This document shows positions 15,199 through 22,999 of a DNA stretch of 22,999 nt, piece after piece. Every line of letters starts with the position of its first letter. The stretch's first letter is position 1. This stretch comes from UBA4615 sp049422085 (GTDB lineage: Bacteria > Pseudomonadota > Gammaproteobacteria > Burkholderiales > Burkholderiaceae_E), in NCBI GenBank assembly GCA_049422085.1, contig JBMSOD010000022.1:1-22999 (forward strand). Reading direction: 5' to 3'. Below the pieces are notes generated by a model. The model was not told the origin of the DNA and did no database searches. It saw only the letters and a list, made by a program, of their open reading frames with translations. A program made the translations under genes and the position numbers.

Positions 15199-16512
15199 AT
15201 GGATCTGGTCCTGCTGCTGCTCCTCATCGTGCTGAATGCAGTGTTCGCGATGTCGGAGATGGCCGTGGTCTCTTCGCGCAAAGCCCGACTTCAGCGTATG
15301 GCCGACGATGGCCACCCGGGCGCATCCACTGCGCAGCGCCTCAACGAAGAGCCCTCCGGATTCCTGTCCACCATTCAGGTCGGCATCACCACGATCGGTG
15401 TGCTGAGCGGTGTGGTCGGGGAGGGGCTGATCGCCGTGCCGGTCGCCCAATGGCTCGCAGGGTTCAGCCTGCTCGAGCCCTATGCCACCGGCCTGTCGGT
15501 TGCGTTCGCGGTGGTGATCATCACCTACCTCTCGGTGGTCATCGGAGAACTGGTCCCCAAGCAACTGGCCCTGCGCGCACCCGAACGCATCGCCTCCTTT
15601 GTCGCCCGCCCGCTGCTCGGTTTTGCCAGGCTCACCCGTCCCTTTGTGTGGGTGCTCTCCTCCTCGAGCAACCTGCTGGTTCGACTGCTGGGGGGTCGTC
15701 GACTCGAGGAGCCGCCGGTCACCGATGACGAAATCAAGGTCCTGATGGAACAAGGCGCGGAAGCGGGCGTGTTTCATGAAAGCGAACAGGCCATCGTCTC
15801 GAATGTGCTGCGGCTGGATGAACAGCGTATCGGCGCGATCATGACGCCCCGCATGGACATCGAATCGATTGATCTTGATGACGGCGATGCGATCGTGAGA
15901 GGTCACATCGCCGAAAGTCCGCATGCCCGCGTGGTGGTCTGCCGTGGCGGACTCGAGCATATCCTGGGGGTGCTTCGCGTGGGCGATCTGCTCCGCCCTT
16001 CCCTGCATGGCGAGCCCATCGATGTCGAGGGTCATCTCTCGCCGCCCCTGTACCTGCCCGAAACCATCAGCACCACCCAGCTGCTCGACACCTTTCGCAG
16101 AGAGCGGGTGCAGTTCGGACTTGTGGTCGACGAATACGGCGACCTGCAGGGTGTGGTCACGCTCAACGATGTACTGACAGCAATCGTGGGCGAGATGCCC
16201 GAACCGGATGAAACCGGTGAACTTGATGCGGTCCGCCGTGAGGATGGCTCCTGGCTCGTCGATGGTTCGCTCGGCCTTGAACGGCTGAAGCAGTTGCTCG
16301 AGATCGAGGCCTTGCCAGACGAAGAAGAGCGCAGCTTTCACACCGTGGGCGGCTTTGCCATGCACCAGCTGGGACGCATTCCCGCGGTGGCCGATCATTT
16401 TGAGTCTGCAGGGCATCGGTTCGAGGTCATGGACATGGACCGCAACCGGGTTGACAAGCTGCTGGTGGCCAGAGTCGCCGAGGCCGAGCCCGCGCTGGCA
16501 CAGGACGGCTGA
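15199..16512 (+). CDS. CNNM/CBS-domain membrane protein, TlyC/CorC (HlyC) family
   Basis: A 437-residue inner-membrane protein of the family once called hemolysin-related, now linked mainly to magnesium or cobalt export and other cation transport. Residues 1-165 are the CNNM (DUF21) domain with MDLVLLLLLIVLNAVFAMSE, followed by helices containing GITTIGVLSGVVGEG and VIGELVPKQLALR. Two CBS domains span about 212-330, including IGAIMTPRMDIESID and VQFGLVVDEYGDLQGVVT. Residues 345-427 form the CorC_HlyC carboxyl domain with GSWLVDGS and FHTVGGFAMHQLGRIP. The frame is open from GTG 15160, but ATG 15199 starts exactly at the conserved end; no clear ribosome site favours either. It follows the VWA gene by 48 bases on the same strand. 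Family identification is secure. Confidence 0.93.
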   Translation: MDLVLLLLLIVLNAVFAMSEMAVVSSRKARLQRMADDGHPGASTAQRLNEEPSGFLSTIQVGITTIGVLSGVVGEGLIAVPVAQWLAGFSLLEPYATGLSVAFAVVIITYLSVVIGELVPKQLALRAPERIASFVARPLLGFARLTRPFVWVLSSSSNLLVRLLGGRRLEEPPVTDDEIKVLMEQGAEAGVFHESEQAIVSNVLRLDEQRIGAIMTPRMDIESIDLDDGDAIVRGHIAESPHARVVVCRGGLEHILGVLRVGDLLRPSLHGEPIDVEGHLSPPLYLPETISTTQLLDTFRRERVQFGLVVDEYGDLQGVVTLNDVLTAIVGEMPEPDETGELDAVRREDGSWLVDGSLGLERLKQLLEIEALPDEEERSFHTVGGFAMHQLGRIPAVADHFESAGHRFEVMDMDRNRVDKLLVARVAEAEPALAQDG

Positions 16513-16578
16513 CGCTGATCTGAGGTCGGCCGGCACCTGACCTGCCCGCGCGGACTCGCTCGCAGGCGCGGCAGCAAG

Positions 16579-16584
16579 TACACT
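16579..16584 (+). promoter_or_regulatory. Possible -10 element TACACT before tctC
   Basis: TACACT lies 28 bases upstream of the tctC start in an otherwise G+C-rich 100-base gap. No matching -35 element is apparent at the usual distance, so the call is weak. It would give a short leader with a good GAGGAG ribosome site. Confidence 0.2.
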
Positions 16585-16612
16585 CGCGCTTCTCACAAGA
16601 GAGGAGCCCCTG

Positions 16613-17605
16613 ATGAAATCCCCGTCCCCCACTCGACGCGGCCTGAGCGCCCGTATTTCCGGTTTGGGCCTGGCCCTTGTACTCGCGGTTGGACTGGGTC
16701 TGAGTGGCCCGGCCGCGGCGCAGTTCGACACGCTGAAGGTGATGATCGGAGCCAACCCGGGCGGCGGATTTGATCAGACCGGACGGGGGATTGCCAGTGC
16801 GATGCAGGCTGCCGGGGTGATCCGGAACGCCACCTTCGAAAACAAGGGCGGCGCGGGCGGCGCGATCGGACTGGCGCAGTTCGTCAATACCGACAAGGGC
16901 AACCCGAACGCGCTGGTGGTCACGGGCGCTGTCATGGTGGGCGGCATCGAGATGAGCAAGGCGCCGATCAGCCTGCGCAATGCCACCCCGATCGCACGCC
17001 TGTTTGCCGATACGCTGATTCTGGTGGTGCCGGCCGCAAGCAAGATCCAGAGCCTCGACGATGTCATCAAGCAGCTCAAGGCCAATCCCGGTTCTGTGAG
17101 CTGGGGAGGCGGTTCTCGGGGCTCGGTCGACCACATCATGGTTGGCCTGATCGCCAAGGCCGCAGGGGTCGATCCCACCAAGGCCAACTACATTCCCTTT
17201 GCCGGTGGTGGCGAGGCGACCGCTGCCATCCTGGGCAACCAGGTCACGGTCGGAGTTGCGGGTGTGTCCGAATTCCTGCCCTTCATCAAGGACGGCAAGA
17301 TGCGCGCTCTGGCCGTGTCCTCGGCCAATCCGGTCCAGGGCATCCGAACGCTCAAGGCACAGGGCATCGATGTCGAGATCTACAACTGGCGGGGCGTCTA
17401 TGGCGCGCCCGGCATCACACCGGACCAGCAGAAGGCCCTGATCGATGCCGTCATCAAGGGCACCCAGACGCCTCAATGGAAGGAAGCCCTTGCCCGTAAC
17501 GAATGGGCGCCCTACGTCCTGACCGGAGCCGAATTCGGCAGCTTTGTCGAAAGCGAGATGAAGCGCCTGGGCGGCATTCTGCGAGAGCTGGGTCTGGTCA
17601 AGTAA
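16613..17605 (+). CDS. tctC: Tripartite tricarboxylate transporter receptor TctC
   Basis: A 330-residue periplasmic solute receptor of the Bug/TctC family, serving the adjacent TctB-TctA membrane permease. Characterised systems import citrate and other di- or tricarboxylates. Residues 1-36 are a signal peptide ending AAA before QFDTLKVM. The mature region has GANPGGGFDQTGRGIA, a TctC-type ligand loop, followed by NKGGAGGAIGLAQFV, WGGGSRGSVDHIMV and YIPFAGGGEATAAILGNQV. It diverges noticeably from the orphan receptor at 6699 and resembles the true TctC branch. AGAGGAG eight bases upstream supports ATG 16613. tctB follows after 35 bases. Function in carboxylate uptake is likely; the particular substrate is unknown. 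Confidence 0.93.
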   Translation: MKSPSPTRRGLSARISGLGLALVLAVGLGLSGPAAAQFDTLKVMIGANPGGGFDQTGRGIASAMQAAGVIRNATFENKGGAGGAIGLAQFVNTDKGNPNALVVTGAVMVGGIEMSKAPISLRNATPIARLFADTLILVVPAASKIQSLDDVIKQLKANPGSVSWGGGSRGSVDHIMVGLIAKAAGVDPTKANYIPFAGGGEATAAILGNQVTVGVAGVSEFLPFIKDGKMRALAVSSANPVQGIRTLKAQGIDVEIYNWRGVYGAPGITPDQQKALIDAVIKGTQTPQWKEALARNEWAPYVLTGAEFGSFVESEMKRLGGILRELGLVK

Positions 17606-17640
17606 GGGTCCCGTCAAGCAAGCGAAGACCCGCATCGGAT

Positions 17641-18138
17641 ATGAGCCGCCTGGCCCGCCGGATCATCGGCCTGTTCACGCTGATGGCAGCCGGCGGCGTC
17701 GCCCTCGGGATCCAGGGTATCGATGGTGCCGGAGGCTATTCCGGCCTGTCGCCCCGCTTTCTGCCCGGTCTGGTGGCTGCAGGACTGGCCCTTTGTGGCG
17801 CCCTGCTGCTTGCAGGTGGCACGGGCTCCCTTGCAAGGCGGGACGCGGGTGATGCAAATGCTTCCCGAGAGCGGCTGGAGGAAGAGACGCCTCGGTTCGC
17901 CGGGCAGGGCGCTGCCCTGTGGATGCTTGGCGGCCTGATCATTCACATGATCGTGATCCAGTGGATCGGCTTTGTGGCGGCCAGCGTGTTTTTGCTTGCC
18001 TGTGTCGCAAGAGGGCATGGCAGCCGGCGTCCCGCACGAGATGCACTGGTGGGGCTGCTGCTCTCACTGCCTGTGTGGTGGCTGTTTGCCAGAGGCCTCG
18101 GGCTGAACCTGCCTCTTTTCCCATTGCTGGGGCTCTGA
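17641..18138 (+). CDS. tctB: Tripartite tricarboxylate transporter small membrane subunit TctB
   Basis: A 165-residue inner-membrane protein with four predicted helices, the small and poorly conserved subunit of a tripartite tricarboxylate transporter. Helix 1 is around GLFTLMAAGGVALGI, followed by GGYSGLSPRFLPGLVAAGL, a typical TctB pattern in which SPRFLP or a similar motif precedes the second helix. Two more helices fall near ALWMLGGLIIHMIVIQWIGF and LVGLLLSLPVWWLFARGLGL, and the end LPLFPLLGL is also typical. The frame is open upstream, inside tctC, but ATG 17641 starts exactly where the protein family begins. It sits between tctC and tctA. The assignment rests on both pattern and position. 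Confidence 0.92.
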   Translation: MSRLARRIIGLFTLMAAGGVALGIQGIDGAGGYSGLSPRFLPGLVAAGLALCGALLLAGGTGSLARRDAGDANASRERLEEETPRFAGQGAALWMLGGLIIHMIVIQWIGFVAASVFLLACVARGHGSRRPARDALVGLLLSLPVWWLFARGLGLNLPLFPLLGL

Positions 18139-18145
18139 GCCTGCC

Positions 18146-19648
18146 ATGCCGGATACCTTCAGCGCACTCCTGGCGGGATTCGCCTCGGCTCTGACTGCGG
18201 CCAACCTGATGTGGGCGCTTCTCGGTTGCTTCATTGGCACGGCGGTCGGTGTGCTTCCTGGCATCGGTCCGGCCATGACCGTCGCAATGCTCCTGCCCAT
18301 TACTGCAAAAGTGGAGCCCTCGTCTGCTCTCATTCTTTTTGCGGGGATCTACTACGGCGCCATGTTTGGCGGATCGACCACCTCGATCCTGATGAATACG
18401 CCCGGCGAGTCGGCCACCATGGTCACGGCCATGGAGGGCAACACCATGGCGCGCTTCGGGCGCGCCGGGCCCGCACTGGCCACGGCCGCCATCGGCTCCT
18501 TCATTGCCGGCACTCTGGCCACCCTCCTGCTGTCACTGTTTGCGCCAGTCATGGCCTCGGCTGCGCTGCATTTTGGCCCTGCCGAATACTTCATGATCAT
18601 GGCGCTGGCGTTCACGACGGTCTCCGCAGTCCTCGGCGAGTCCGTCCTCCGGGGGATGACCAGCCTGTTTCTGGGGCTCTTCCTGGGTCTGATCGGCATG
18701 GACGCGGTCTCGGGGCAGGTGCGATACACGCTGGGCATCCCCGAACTCTTCGACGGGATTGACGTGGTGGTGGTGGCGGTCGGTCTGTTCGCAGTCGGAG
18801 AAGCGCTCTATCAGGGACTTTTCCCTCAGCCCGAGGGGACCCTGAACCGCATGAGTCCCACCCGCATGAGTGGCGAGGACTGGCGACGCTCATGGCCGGC
18901 CTGGCTCCGTGGCACGGCCATCGGATTTCCCTTCGGACTGATCCCCGCAGGCGGGGCCGAGATTCCCACCTTCCTCTCCTACGCCACCGAAAAGAAGCTC
19001 TCCCGAGACCCGAAGTCATTTTCGGTCGAGGGAGGAGAGGGTGCGATCGAAGGCGTGGCCGGCCCAGAAGCGGCCAACAATGCGACCGTGACGGCGGCGC
19101 TCGCGCCTCTGCTCACGCTTGGCATTCCCACCTCGGCCACGGCGGCCATCCTGCTGGCCGCATTCCAGAACTACAACATTCAGCCCGGTCCAGCCCTCCT
19201 GCAAACCTCGGGCGCGCTGGTGTGGACCCTGATCGCCTCGCTCTACATCGGCAACGTCATGCTGCTGGTGCTCAATCTTCCCCTGGTGGGACTGTGGGTT
19301 CGCATTCTTCGCATTCCGTCGCCCCTGCTCTATGGAGGCATCCTGGTCTTTGCCACGCTGGGGGCATGGAGTCTGCGCCAGTCCTGGTTCGATCTGGCAC
19401 TGCTGCTTCTGATCGGGTTGCTCGGACTGGCCATGCGTCGCTACGGTTTTCCGGTGGCGCCGGTCATCGTCGGCATGATTCTCGGCCCGATGGCGGAAAA
19501 ACAGCTTCGCAACGCGCTGGCCATTGCCCAGGGAGACTGGTCCGTTTTTGTCACCCGCCCGCTGTCGTTTGTGCTGTTCTGTGCGATCGTTGCGTCGCTG
19601 ATCCTGCCACCACTGCTAAGGGCAAGGCGCTCCACCGCCTTGCCCTGA
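18146..19648 (+). CDS. tctA: Tripartite tricarboxylate transporter large permease subunit TctA
   Basis: A 500-residue inner-membrane permease with about 11-12 helices, the large subunit of the transporter; it moves the carboxylate using the proton or sodium gradient. The family signature GTAVGVLPGIGPAMTVAMLLP (about 31-51) and the block GGSTTSILMNTPGESATMV (about 74-92) are present. The second half repeats this plan in GFPFGLIPAGGAEIPTFLSY, GVAGPEAANNAT and LTLGIPTSATAAILLAAF. GMILGPMAEKQLRNAL near the end is highly typical. Length is standard. The start lies seven bases after the tctB stop. It is intact, so this is a complete transporter set. Confidence 0.97.
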   Translation: MPDTFSALLAGFASALTAANLMWALLGCFIGTAVGVLPGIGPAMTVAMLLPITAKVEPSSALILFAGIYYGAMFGGSTTSILMNTPGESATMVTAMEGNTMARFGRAGPALATAAIGSFIAGTLATLLLSLFAPVMASAALHFGPAEYFMIMALAFTTVSAVLGESVLRGMTSLFLGLFLGLIGMDAVSGQVRYTLGIPELFDGIDVVVVAVGLFAVGEALYQGLFPQPEGTLNRMSPTRMSGEDWRRSWPAWLRGTAIGFPFGLIPAGGAEIPTFLSYATEKKLSRDPKSFSVEGGEGAIEGVAGPEAANNATVTAALAPLLTLGIPTSATAAILLAAFQNYNIQPGPALLQTSGALVWTLIASLYIGNVMLLVLNLPLVGLWVRILRIPSPLLYGGILVFATLGAWSLRQSWFDLALLLLIGLLGLAMRRYGFPVAPVIVGMILGPMAEKQLRNALAIAQGDWSVFVTRPLSFVLFCAIVASLILPPLLRARRSTALP

Positions 19649-19678
19649 TCGCTACCCGCCTGACCCACAACAAGGATC

Positions 19679-19684
19679 GAGGAG
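19679..19684 (+). promoter_or_regulatory. Ribosome-binding site deciding the TTG start of the OYE gene
   Basis: GAGGAG lies six bases before TTG 19691. No ATG occurs at a suitable position, and the protein family begins exactly at this codon, so the spacing fixes the unusual TTG start. Confidence 0.7.
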
Positions 19685-19690
19685 AGCCCC

Positions 19691-20875
19691 TTGAGCACAT
19701 TGCTCTTTGCACCCGCCACCTGGCGCGGCGTCACGCTTCCCAACCGGATCATGATCTCGCCGATGTGCCAGTACTGGGCCAATGAAGGCTTCAGCACCGA
19801 CTGGCATGTGGCCTATGCGGCCAAAGTGGCTCAGGGCGGGGCGGGCACGGTCATGATGGAAGTCAGCGTGGTTGAAAAACGCGGCCGCGGTACCTATGGC
19901 GACCTGGGCATCTGGGACGACGCGCATATTCCAGGATTGCGACAGCTGGCCACCCTGATCGAGGCGGCAGGCTCGGTTCCCGCCATCCAGATCGGTCATG
20001 CGGGGCGCAAGGCGGCAGCCCAGCGCCCCTGGGACGGCAATGGCCCGCTGACGGAAAAAGACGAACGCGAGCGCAACGAACTGCGCTGGGTAGGTGTGGC
20101 CGCCTCGGCCATTCCTGTCGATCCGCGCTGGACCCCACCCCGACCGGCCACCGAAGAAGACCTTGATCAGATCGAGCAGGCCTTTGCCGCAGCAGCGCAT
20201 CGTGCAGTGGCAGCAGGCTATCGCATGGTCGAGATCCACATGGCGCACGGTTACCTGCTCAACAGCTTCCTCTCGCCGCTGTCCAACCAACGCACCGATG
20301 CCTATGGAGGCAGCCTCGAGAACCGCATGCGCTTTCCATTGCGGGTGACTCGTGCCGTGCGGGCGGCGCTGGGCGAGCAGGTCCTTCTCTCGGTGCGCCT
20401 GTCCTGCGTCGATGGCATCGAGGGCGGCTGGATGCTCGAAGACAGCGTCGTGATGGCGCAGCAGCTCAAGGCGCTGGGCGTGGACTTCGTCGACTGCTCC
20501 TCGGGCGGCATTCAGGGCTCGGCCACCAACCCGGCGGGCCGGCTCGCCGTGCCCAGAGGCCCCGGATTTCAGGTGCCCTTTGCAGAACGCATCCGCCGCG
20601 AAGCCCAGATCCCAACGATTGCCGTCGGTCTCATCACCGATCCTGCCCAGGCCGAGGCCATTCTGCAGGAAGGTCGCGCCGACCTGATTGCCATCGGACG
20701 ACAGGCGCTCTACGAGCCCAACTGGCCACTGCATGCCGCAAGCGCGCTGGGCGAGGATGCGCAGTGGGACCGATGGCCTGTGCAGCATGGCTGGTGGCTC
20801 GCCCGTCGGGCAGGACAGGCCCCCAACGGACAACCGCAGGCACCCACCGCCTCCGGGCACCCGAAGTCTTTCTGA
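19691..20875 (+). CDS. NADH:flavin oxidoreductase, YqjM-like Old Yellow Enzyme
   Basis: A 394-residue cytoplasmic FMN enzyme with a TIM-barrel fold. Members reduce the carbon-carbon double bond of unsaturated carbonyl or nitro compounds with NAD(P)H. The class signature of the YqjM branch is exact: SPMCQY puts Cys26 and Tyr28 where YqjM has them, and EIHMAHGYLL gives His183, His186 and Tyr188 for substrate binding. FMN contacts are seen in HAGRKA, the arginine of SVRLSC and IAIGRQALYEPNWPLHAA. There is a longer loop at about 112-150 than in YqjM, as in xenobiotic reductase-like relatives. The start is TTG, supported by GAGGAG. It follows tctA after 42 bases, presumably in the same operon. Substrate unknown, chemistry well supported. 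Confidence 0.95.
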   Translation: MSTLLFAPATWRGVTLPNRIMISPMCQYWANEGFSTDWHVAYAAKVAQGGAGTVMMEVSVVEKRGRGTYGDLGIWDDAHIPGLRQLATLIEAAGSVPAIQIGHAGRKAAAQRPWDGNGPLTEKDERERNELRWVGVAASAIPVDPRWTPPRPATEEDLDQIEQAFAAAAHRAVAAGYRMVEIHMAHGYLLNSFLSPLSNQRTDAYGGSLENRMRFPLRVTRAVRAALGEQVLLSVRLSCVDGIEGGWMLEDSVVMAQQLKALGVDFVDCSSGGIQGSATNPAGRLAVPRGPGFQVPFAERIRREAQIPTIAVGLITDPAQAEAILQEGRADLIAIGRQALYEPNWPLHAASALGEDAQWDRWPVQHGWWLARRAGQAPNGQPQAPTASGHPKSF

Positions 20876-20883
20876 CGCAAGGC

Positions 20884-21963
20884 ATGGACATGACCGACAA
20901 GACCAGCGCAACCCCCGAATCGAAATCCGCCGCTCCTGTGTCTTCAGGCGTCCCCTTGCGCGTGCTGGGTCGCAGTGGCCTGCGGGTCTCCAGCATCTGT
21001 CTGGGCACGATGATGTTCGGCGATCGCACCGGCGAGTCGGAGTCTTTCGAGATTGTTGCGGCCTGCAGGGATGCGGGCATCAATTTCATCGACACTGCCG
21101 ATGTCTACGCACAGGGCGAGTCAGAACGCATTACCGGACGCGCCATCGCGGCAGATCGCAATCGCTGGATCCTGGCCACCAAGGTCGGCAATGCCATGGG
21201 CAGCGACCCCAATCGGCGGGGACTGTCAAGGCGGCGGATGTATCAGGCGATCGATGAGTCATTGCAGCGCCTGGGCACGGATCATGTCGATCTTTGGTAC
21301 CTGCATCGCGAAGATCACGACACGCCGCTCGAGGAAACCATCGGCGCGGTGGCCGATATCATCCGGGCGGGCAAGGTGCGCTATCTGGGCATCTCCAACC
21401 ACCGATCGTGGCGGATCGCAGAGATCGTGCGTCTGTGTCGCGAAGCCGGACTGCCCACGCCTGCAGCCTGTCAGCCTTACTACAACGCCTTCAATCGCAT
21501 GCCCGAGGTCGAGATCCTTCCTGCGTGCTCGCATTTCGGGATCGGTGTGGCGAGTTATTCGCCCATCGCCCGTGGCGTTCTGACGGGCAAATACGCACCT
21601 GGCGAAACCCCTCCCGAGGATTCCCGTGCTGGCCGGAAAGACCGTCGCATCATGCAGTCGGAATGGCGTGAAGAGTCGTTGCAGATGGCTCAGGACATCG
21701 CAGCCCATGCGCGCACCCGCGGCATGACGCCGACCCAGTTTGCGGTCAACTGGGTGCTGAACAACCGGGCAATCACCAGTGCGATCGCGGGCCCCCGGAC
21801 CCTGGGACAGATCCATGAGTATCTGACTGCCCACCAGCATGTCTTTGAAGCCCGCGACGAAGCGCTGATCGACAGCATGGTCACCACCGGGCATCCTTCG
21901 ACACCTGGCTACAACGATCCGGCCTATCCGATCGAGGGACGACAGACCTTCACCGCTCGCTGA
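20884..21963 (+). CDS. Aldo/keto reductase
   Basis: A 359-residue cytoplasmic NADP(H)-dependent aldo/keto reductase with the usual TIM barrel. The catalytic tetrad is complete: Asp70 and Tyr75 in FIDTADVY, Lys100 in ILATKVG and His141 in LWYLHRED. Coenzyme-binding segments are seen in YLGISNHRSWRI, SYSPIARGVLTGKY and SAIAGPRTLGQIHEYL. The sequence fits the group that reduces ketones and aldehydes with broad preference. The amino end extends about 25 residues before the first strand PLRVLGRSGLRVSSI and may be flexible. ATG 20884 is eight bases past the Old Yellow Enzyme stop; a second ATG at 20890 is equally possible. Its placement with an ene reductase suggests two successive reductions of one compound, an inference. 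Confidence 0.95.
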   Translation: MDMTDKTSATPESKSAAPVSSGVPLRVLGRSGLRVSSICLGTMMFGDRTGESESFEIVAACRDAGINFIDTADVYAQGESERITGRAIAADRNRWILATKVGNAMGSDPNRRGLSRRRMYQAIDESLQRLGTDHVDLWYLHREDHDTPLEETIGAVADIIRAGKVRYLGISNHRSWRIAEIVRLCREAGLPTPAACQPYYNAFNRMPEVEILPACSHFGIGVASYSPIARGVLTGKYAPGETPPEDSRAGRKDRRIMQSEWREESLQMAQDIAAHARTRGMTPTQFAVNWVLNNRAITSAIAGPRTLGQIHEYLTAHQHVFEARDEALIDSMVTTGHPSTPGYNDPAYPIEGRQTFTAR

Positions 21964-22076
21964 AGGGCAACGCGCCGAATGGGTCTTCACACCAAGCCAG
22001 GAACAAGGGCCAAATCTCGTCAACGACGCGGTCGATGTGGTCGATGCGATCGAGGCAGTCAGAGCGGCCTCCAGGA

Positions 22077-22999
22077 ATGAGTCCTTCGCGTTCGACCTGG
22101 GTGGCTGCCGTGTCCTTTGCGCAGCTGATTTCCTGGGGCAGCCTCTACTACACCTTCTCCCTGTTGATGCCGGGCATCGAATCGGAGCTGGGTCTGTCGC
22201 GGGTCACCGTCAGTGGCGCGTTCAGTGCCGCGCTTCTGGCCAGCGGAGTGGCGGGAGTGGGGGTGGGGCAGGCCATTCAGAACGGCCATGGGCGCGCGGT
22301 GATGAGCGCGGGCTCGTTGGTCGCCGGACTGTTGCTGCTCACGCACGCATGGATCACCGAGGCCTGGATGCTCTACGCGGTGTGGATCGGACTGGGCCTG
22401 GCGATGGGCGCGGTGTTCTATGAGCCGATCTTCGCGATCACGATCCGTCGATGGCCCCAGGACTACCGCAGACCCATCATCCACATCACCTTCCTCGGCG
22501 GCTTGGCGTCGACCGCCTTCATTCCGCTGGGAGCGGTCCTGATGGCCCAGCTGGGCTGGAGGGAGACCTGCCTGGTACTGGCCGCCTGCCATCTGCTGAT
22601 CTGCCTGCCCATCCACCTGACCATGCTGCATGAGCCTGGCATGGCCGACAGGATGATCTCGAGCGCCGCGCGCGAGGGTTCAGGCTCGAGCGCCGCCGCG
22701 CAAGCCCCCCGCCACGATGCCCGGGACGCAGAAGCACGAGGGCACCCCTCGGCTCACCCCTCTCCTCCTTCCCTGAAACATCTGGCCTGGTCGAGTGCCT
22801 TCCTGCTGATCACCGGCGCCATGGTGGCCTCGAGCCTGGTCAGCAGCGCGCTGTCCGCCCATATGGTGCCCATGCTGGCGGAGCGAGGCCTGCCGATGGC
22901 CTGGGCTGTGGCTGTCCCGGCAAGCATCGGGATCATGCAGGTGGTCGGGCGACTGATTCTGCTTGTCTTCGAAGGACGGTTCGAGCCGCGCAAGCTCGA
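22077..22999 (+). CDS. Major facilitator superfamily transporter (3' end beyond window)
   Basis: About 307 residues are visible of a multi-helix carrier, whose usual length is near 400-420, so roughly 100 are missing. It starts MSPSRSTWVAAVSFAQLISW and continues LYYTFSLLMPGIESELGLS, as do many MFS proteins of this group; helices 2-6 follow, with GLGLAMGAVFYEPIFAITIRRW and ITFLGGLASTAFIPLGAVL. A central loop rich in histidine, alanine and serine (about 195-236) separates the halves, and SSLVSSALSAHMVPMLAERG opens helix 7. The frame also offers ATG at 22044 and 22035, giving slightly longer amino ends, but 22077 begins nearest to the family. It follows the aldo/keto reductase after 113 bases. 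The substrate is not known. Confidence 0.9.
   Translation, partial: MSPSRSTWVAAVSFAQLISWGSLYYTFSLLMPGIESELGLSRVTVSGAFSAALLASGVAGVGVGQAIQNGHGRAVMSAGSLVAGLLLLTHAWITEAWMLYAVWIGLGLAMGAVFYEPIFAITIRRWPQDYRRPIIHITFLGGLASTAFIPLGAVLMAQLGWRETCLVLAACHLLICLPIHLTMLHEPGMADRMISSAAREGSGSSAAAQAPRHDARDAEARGHPSAHPSPPSLKHLAWSSAFLLITGAMVASSLVSSALSAHMVPMLAERGLPMAWAVAVPASIGIMQVVGRLILLVFEGRFEPRKL

Noticed and set aside
15163..16755. 530-residue minus-strand reading frame opposite the CNNM-CBS gene
   Set aside because: It mirrors a conserved gene along its whole length and runs into tctC; long antisense frames are common at this G+C content.
16427..17635. 402-residue minus-strand frame opposite tctC
   Set aside because: It is antisense to tctC and crosses a gene boundary without any conserved features.
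19652..20911. 419-residue minus-strand frame opposite the Old Yellow Enzyme gene
   Set aside because: The plus-strand gene has all catalytic residues; the antisense frame is unsupported.
22037..22423. 128-residue plus-strand frame at the start of the MFS gene
   Set aside because: It is out of frame with the clear MFS helices and ends within them.
1..22999. Mobile elements, CRISPR arrays, tRNA or rRNA genes
   Set aside because: I saw no transposase or integrase, no regularly spaced repeat array, and no recognisable tRNA or rRNA sequence; this was by eye, so short or divergent RNAs could be missed.

Overview
The window is a dense, GC-rich stretch of bacterial chromosome with 19 protein genes, two of them cut by the window edges. 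The longest gap without a gene is about 226 bases (1169-1394). I saw no rRNA, tRNA, CRISPR array, insertion sequence or integrase. Two Bug/TctC-type periplasmic receptors, one of them an orphan, together with a TctCBA transporter, a BenE-type carrier and many NAD(P)H/flavin oxidoreductases, suggest a betaproteobacterium of the order Burkholderiales. That assignment is inferred from gene content, because the window has no rRNA or other phylogenetic marker.

Layout from left to right. (1) 1-1168, minus: the start of ugpB, the glycerol-3-phosphate ABC receptor, with the rest of its operon presumably beyond the left edge. (2) 1395-2516, plus: a membrane acyltransferase. (3) 2528-5627, minus: a DUF2059 secreted protein, a TTC38-like TPR protein and a zinc-free quinone reductase of the MDR superfamily; the last two probably share an operon. 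(4) 5722-9061, plus: a nitronate monooxygenase-like flavoenzyme overlapping by ATGA with an orphan Bug receptor, then an M20 amidohydrolase. (5) 9153-11970, minus: prfC (release factor 3) overlapping a BenE-family transporter. (6) 12164-15150, plus: a MoxR-type AAA+ ATPase of the CbbQ/NirQ/NorQ group and a CbbO/NorD-type von Willebrand A protein, without RuBisCO or nitric oxide reductase genes nearby. (7) 15199-16512, plus: a TlyC/CorC-type CNNM-CBS membrane protein. (8) 16613-22999, plus: tctC, tctB and tctA, a YqjM-like Old Yellow Enzyme, an aldo/keto reductase and the start of an MFS transporter.

How the genes may work together (inference). Regions 3-5 and 8 look like accessory uptake-and-catabolism modules: periplasmic receptors and carriers for organic anions beside reductases and a hydrolase that could process the imported compound. 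The orphan Bug receptor has no TctA/TctB partner beside it, but a complete TctCBA set lies about 9 kb away. The most unusual system is the MoxR-VWA pair. This kind of two-protein machine remodels or loads metal into a client enzyme, and here no client is visible. Several short inverted repeats lie in the divergent intergenic regions and are listed as possible regulatory sites.
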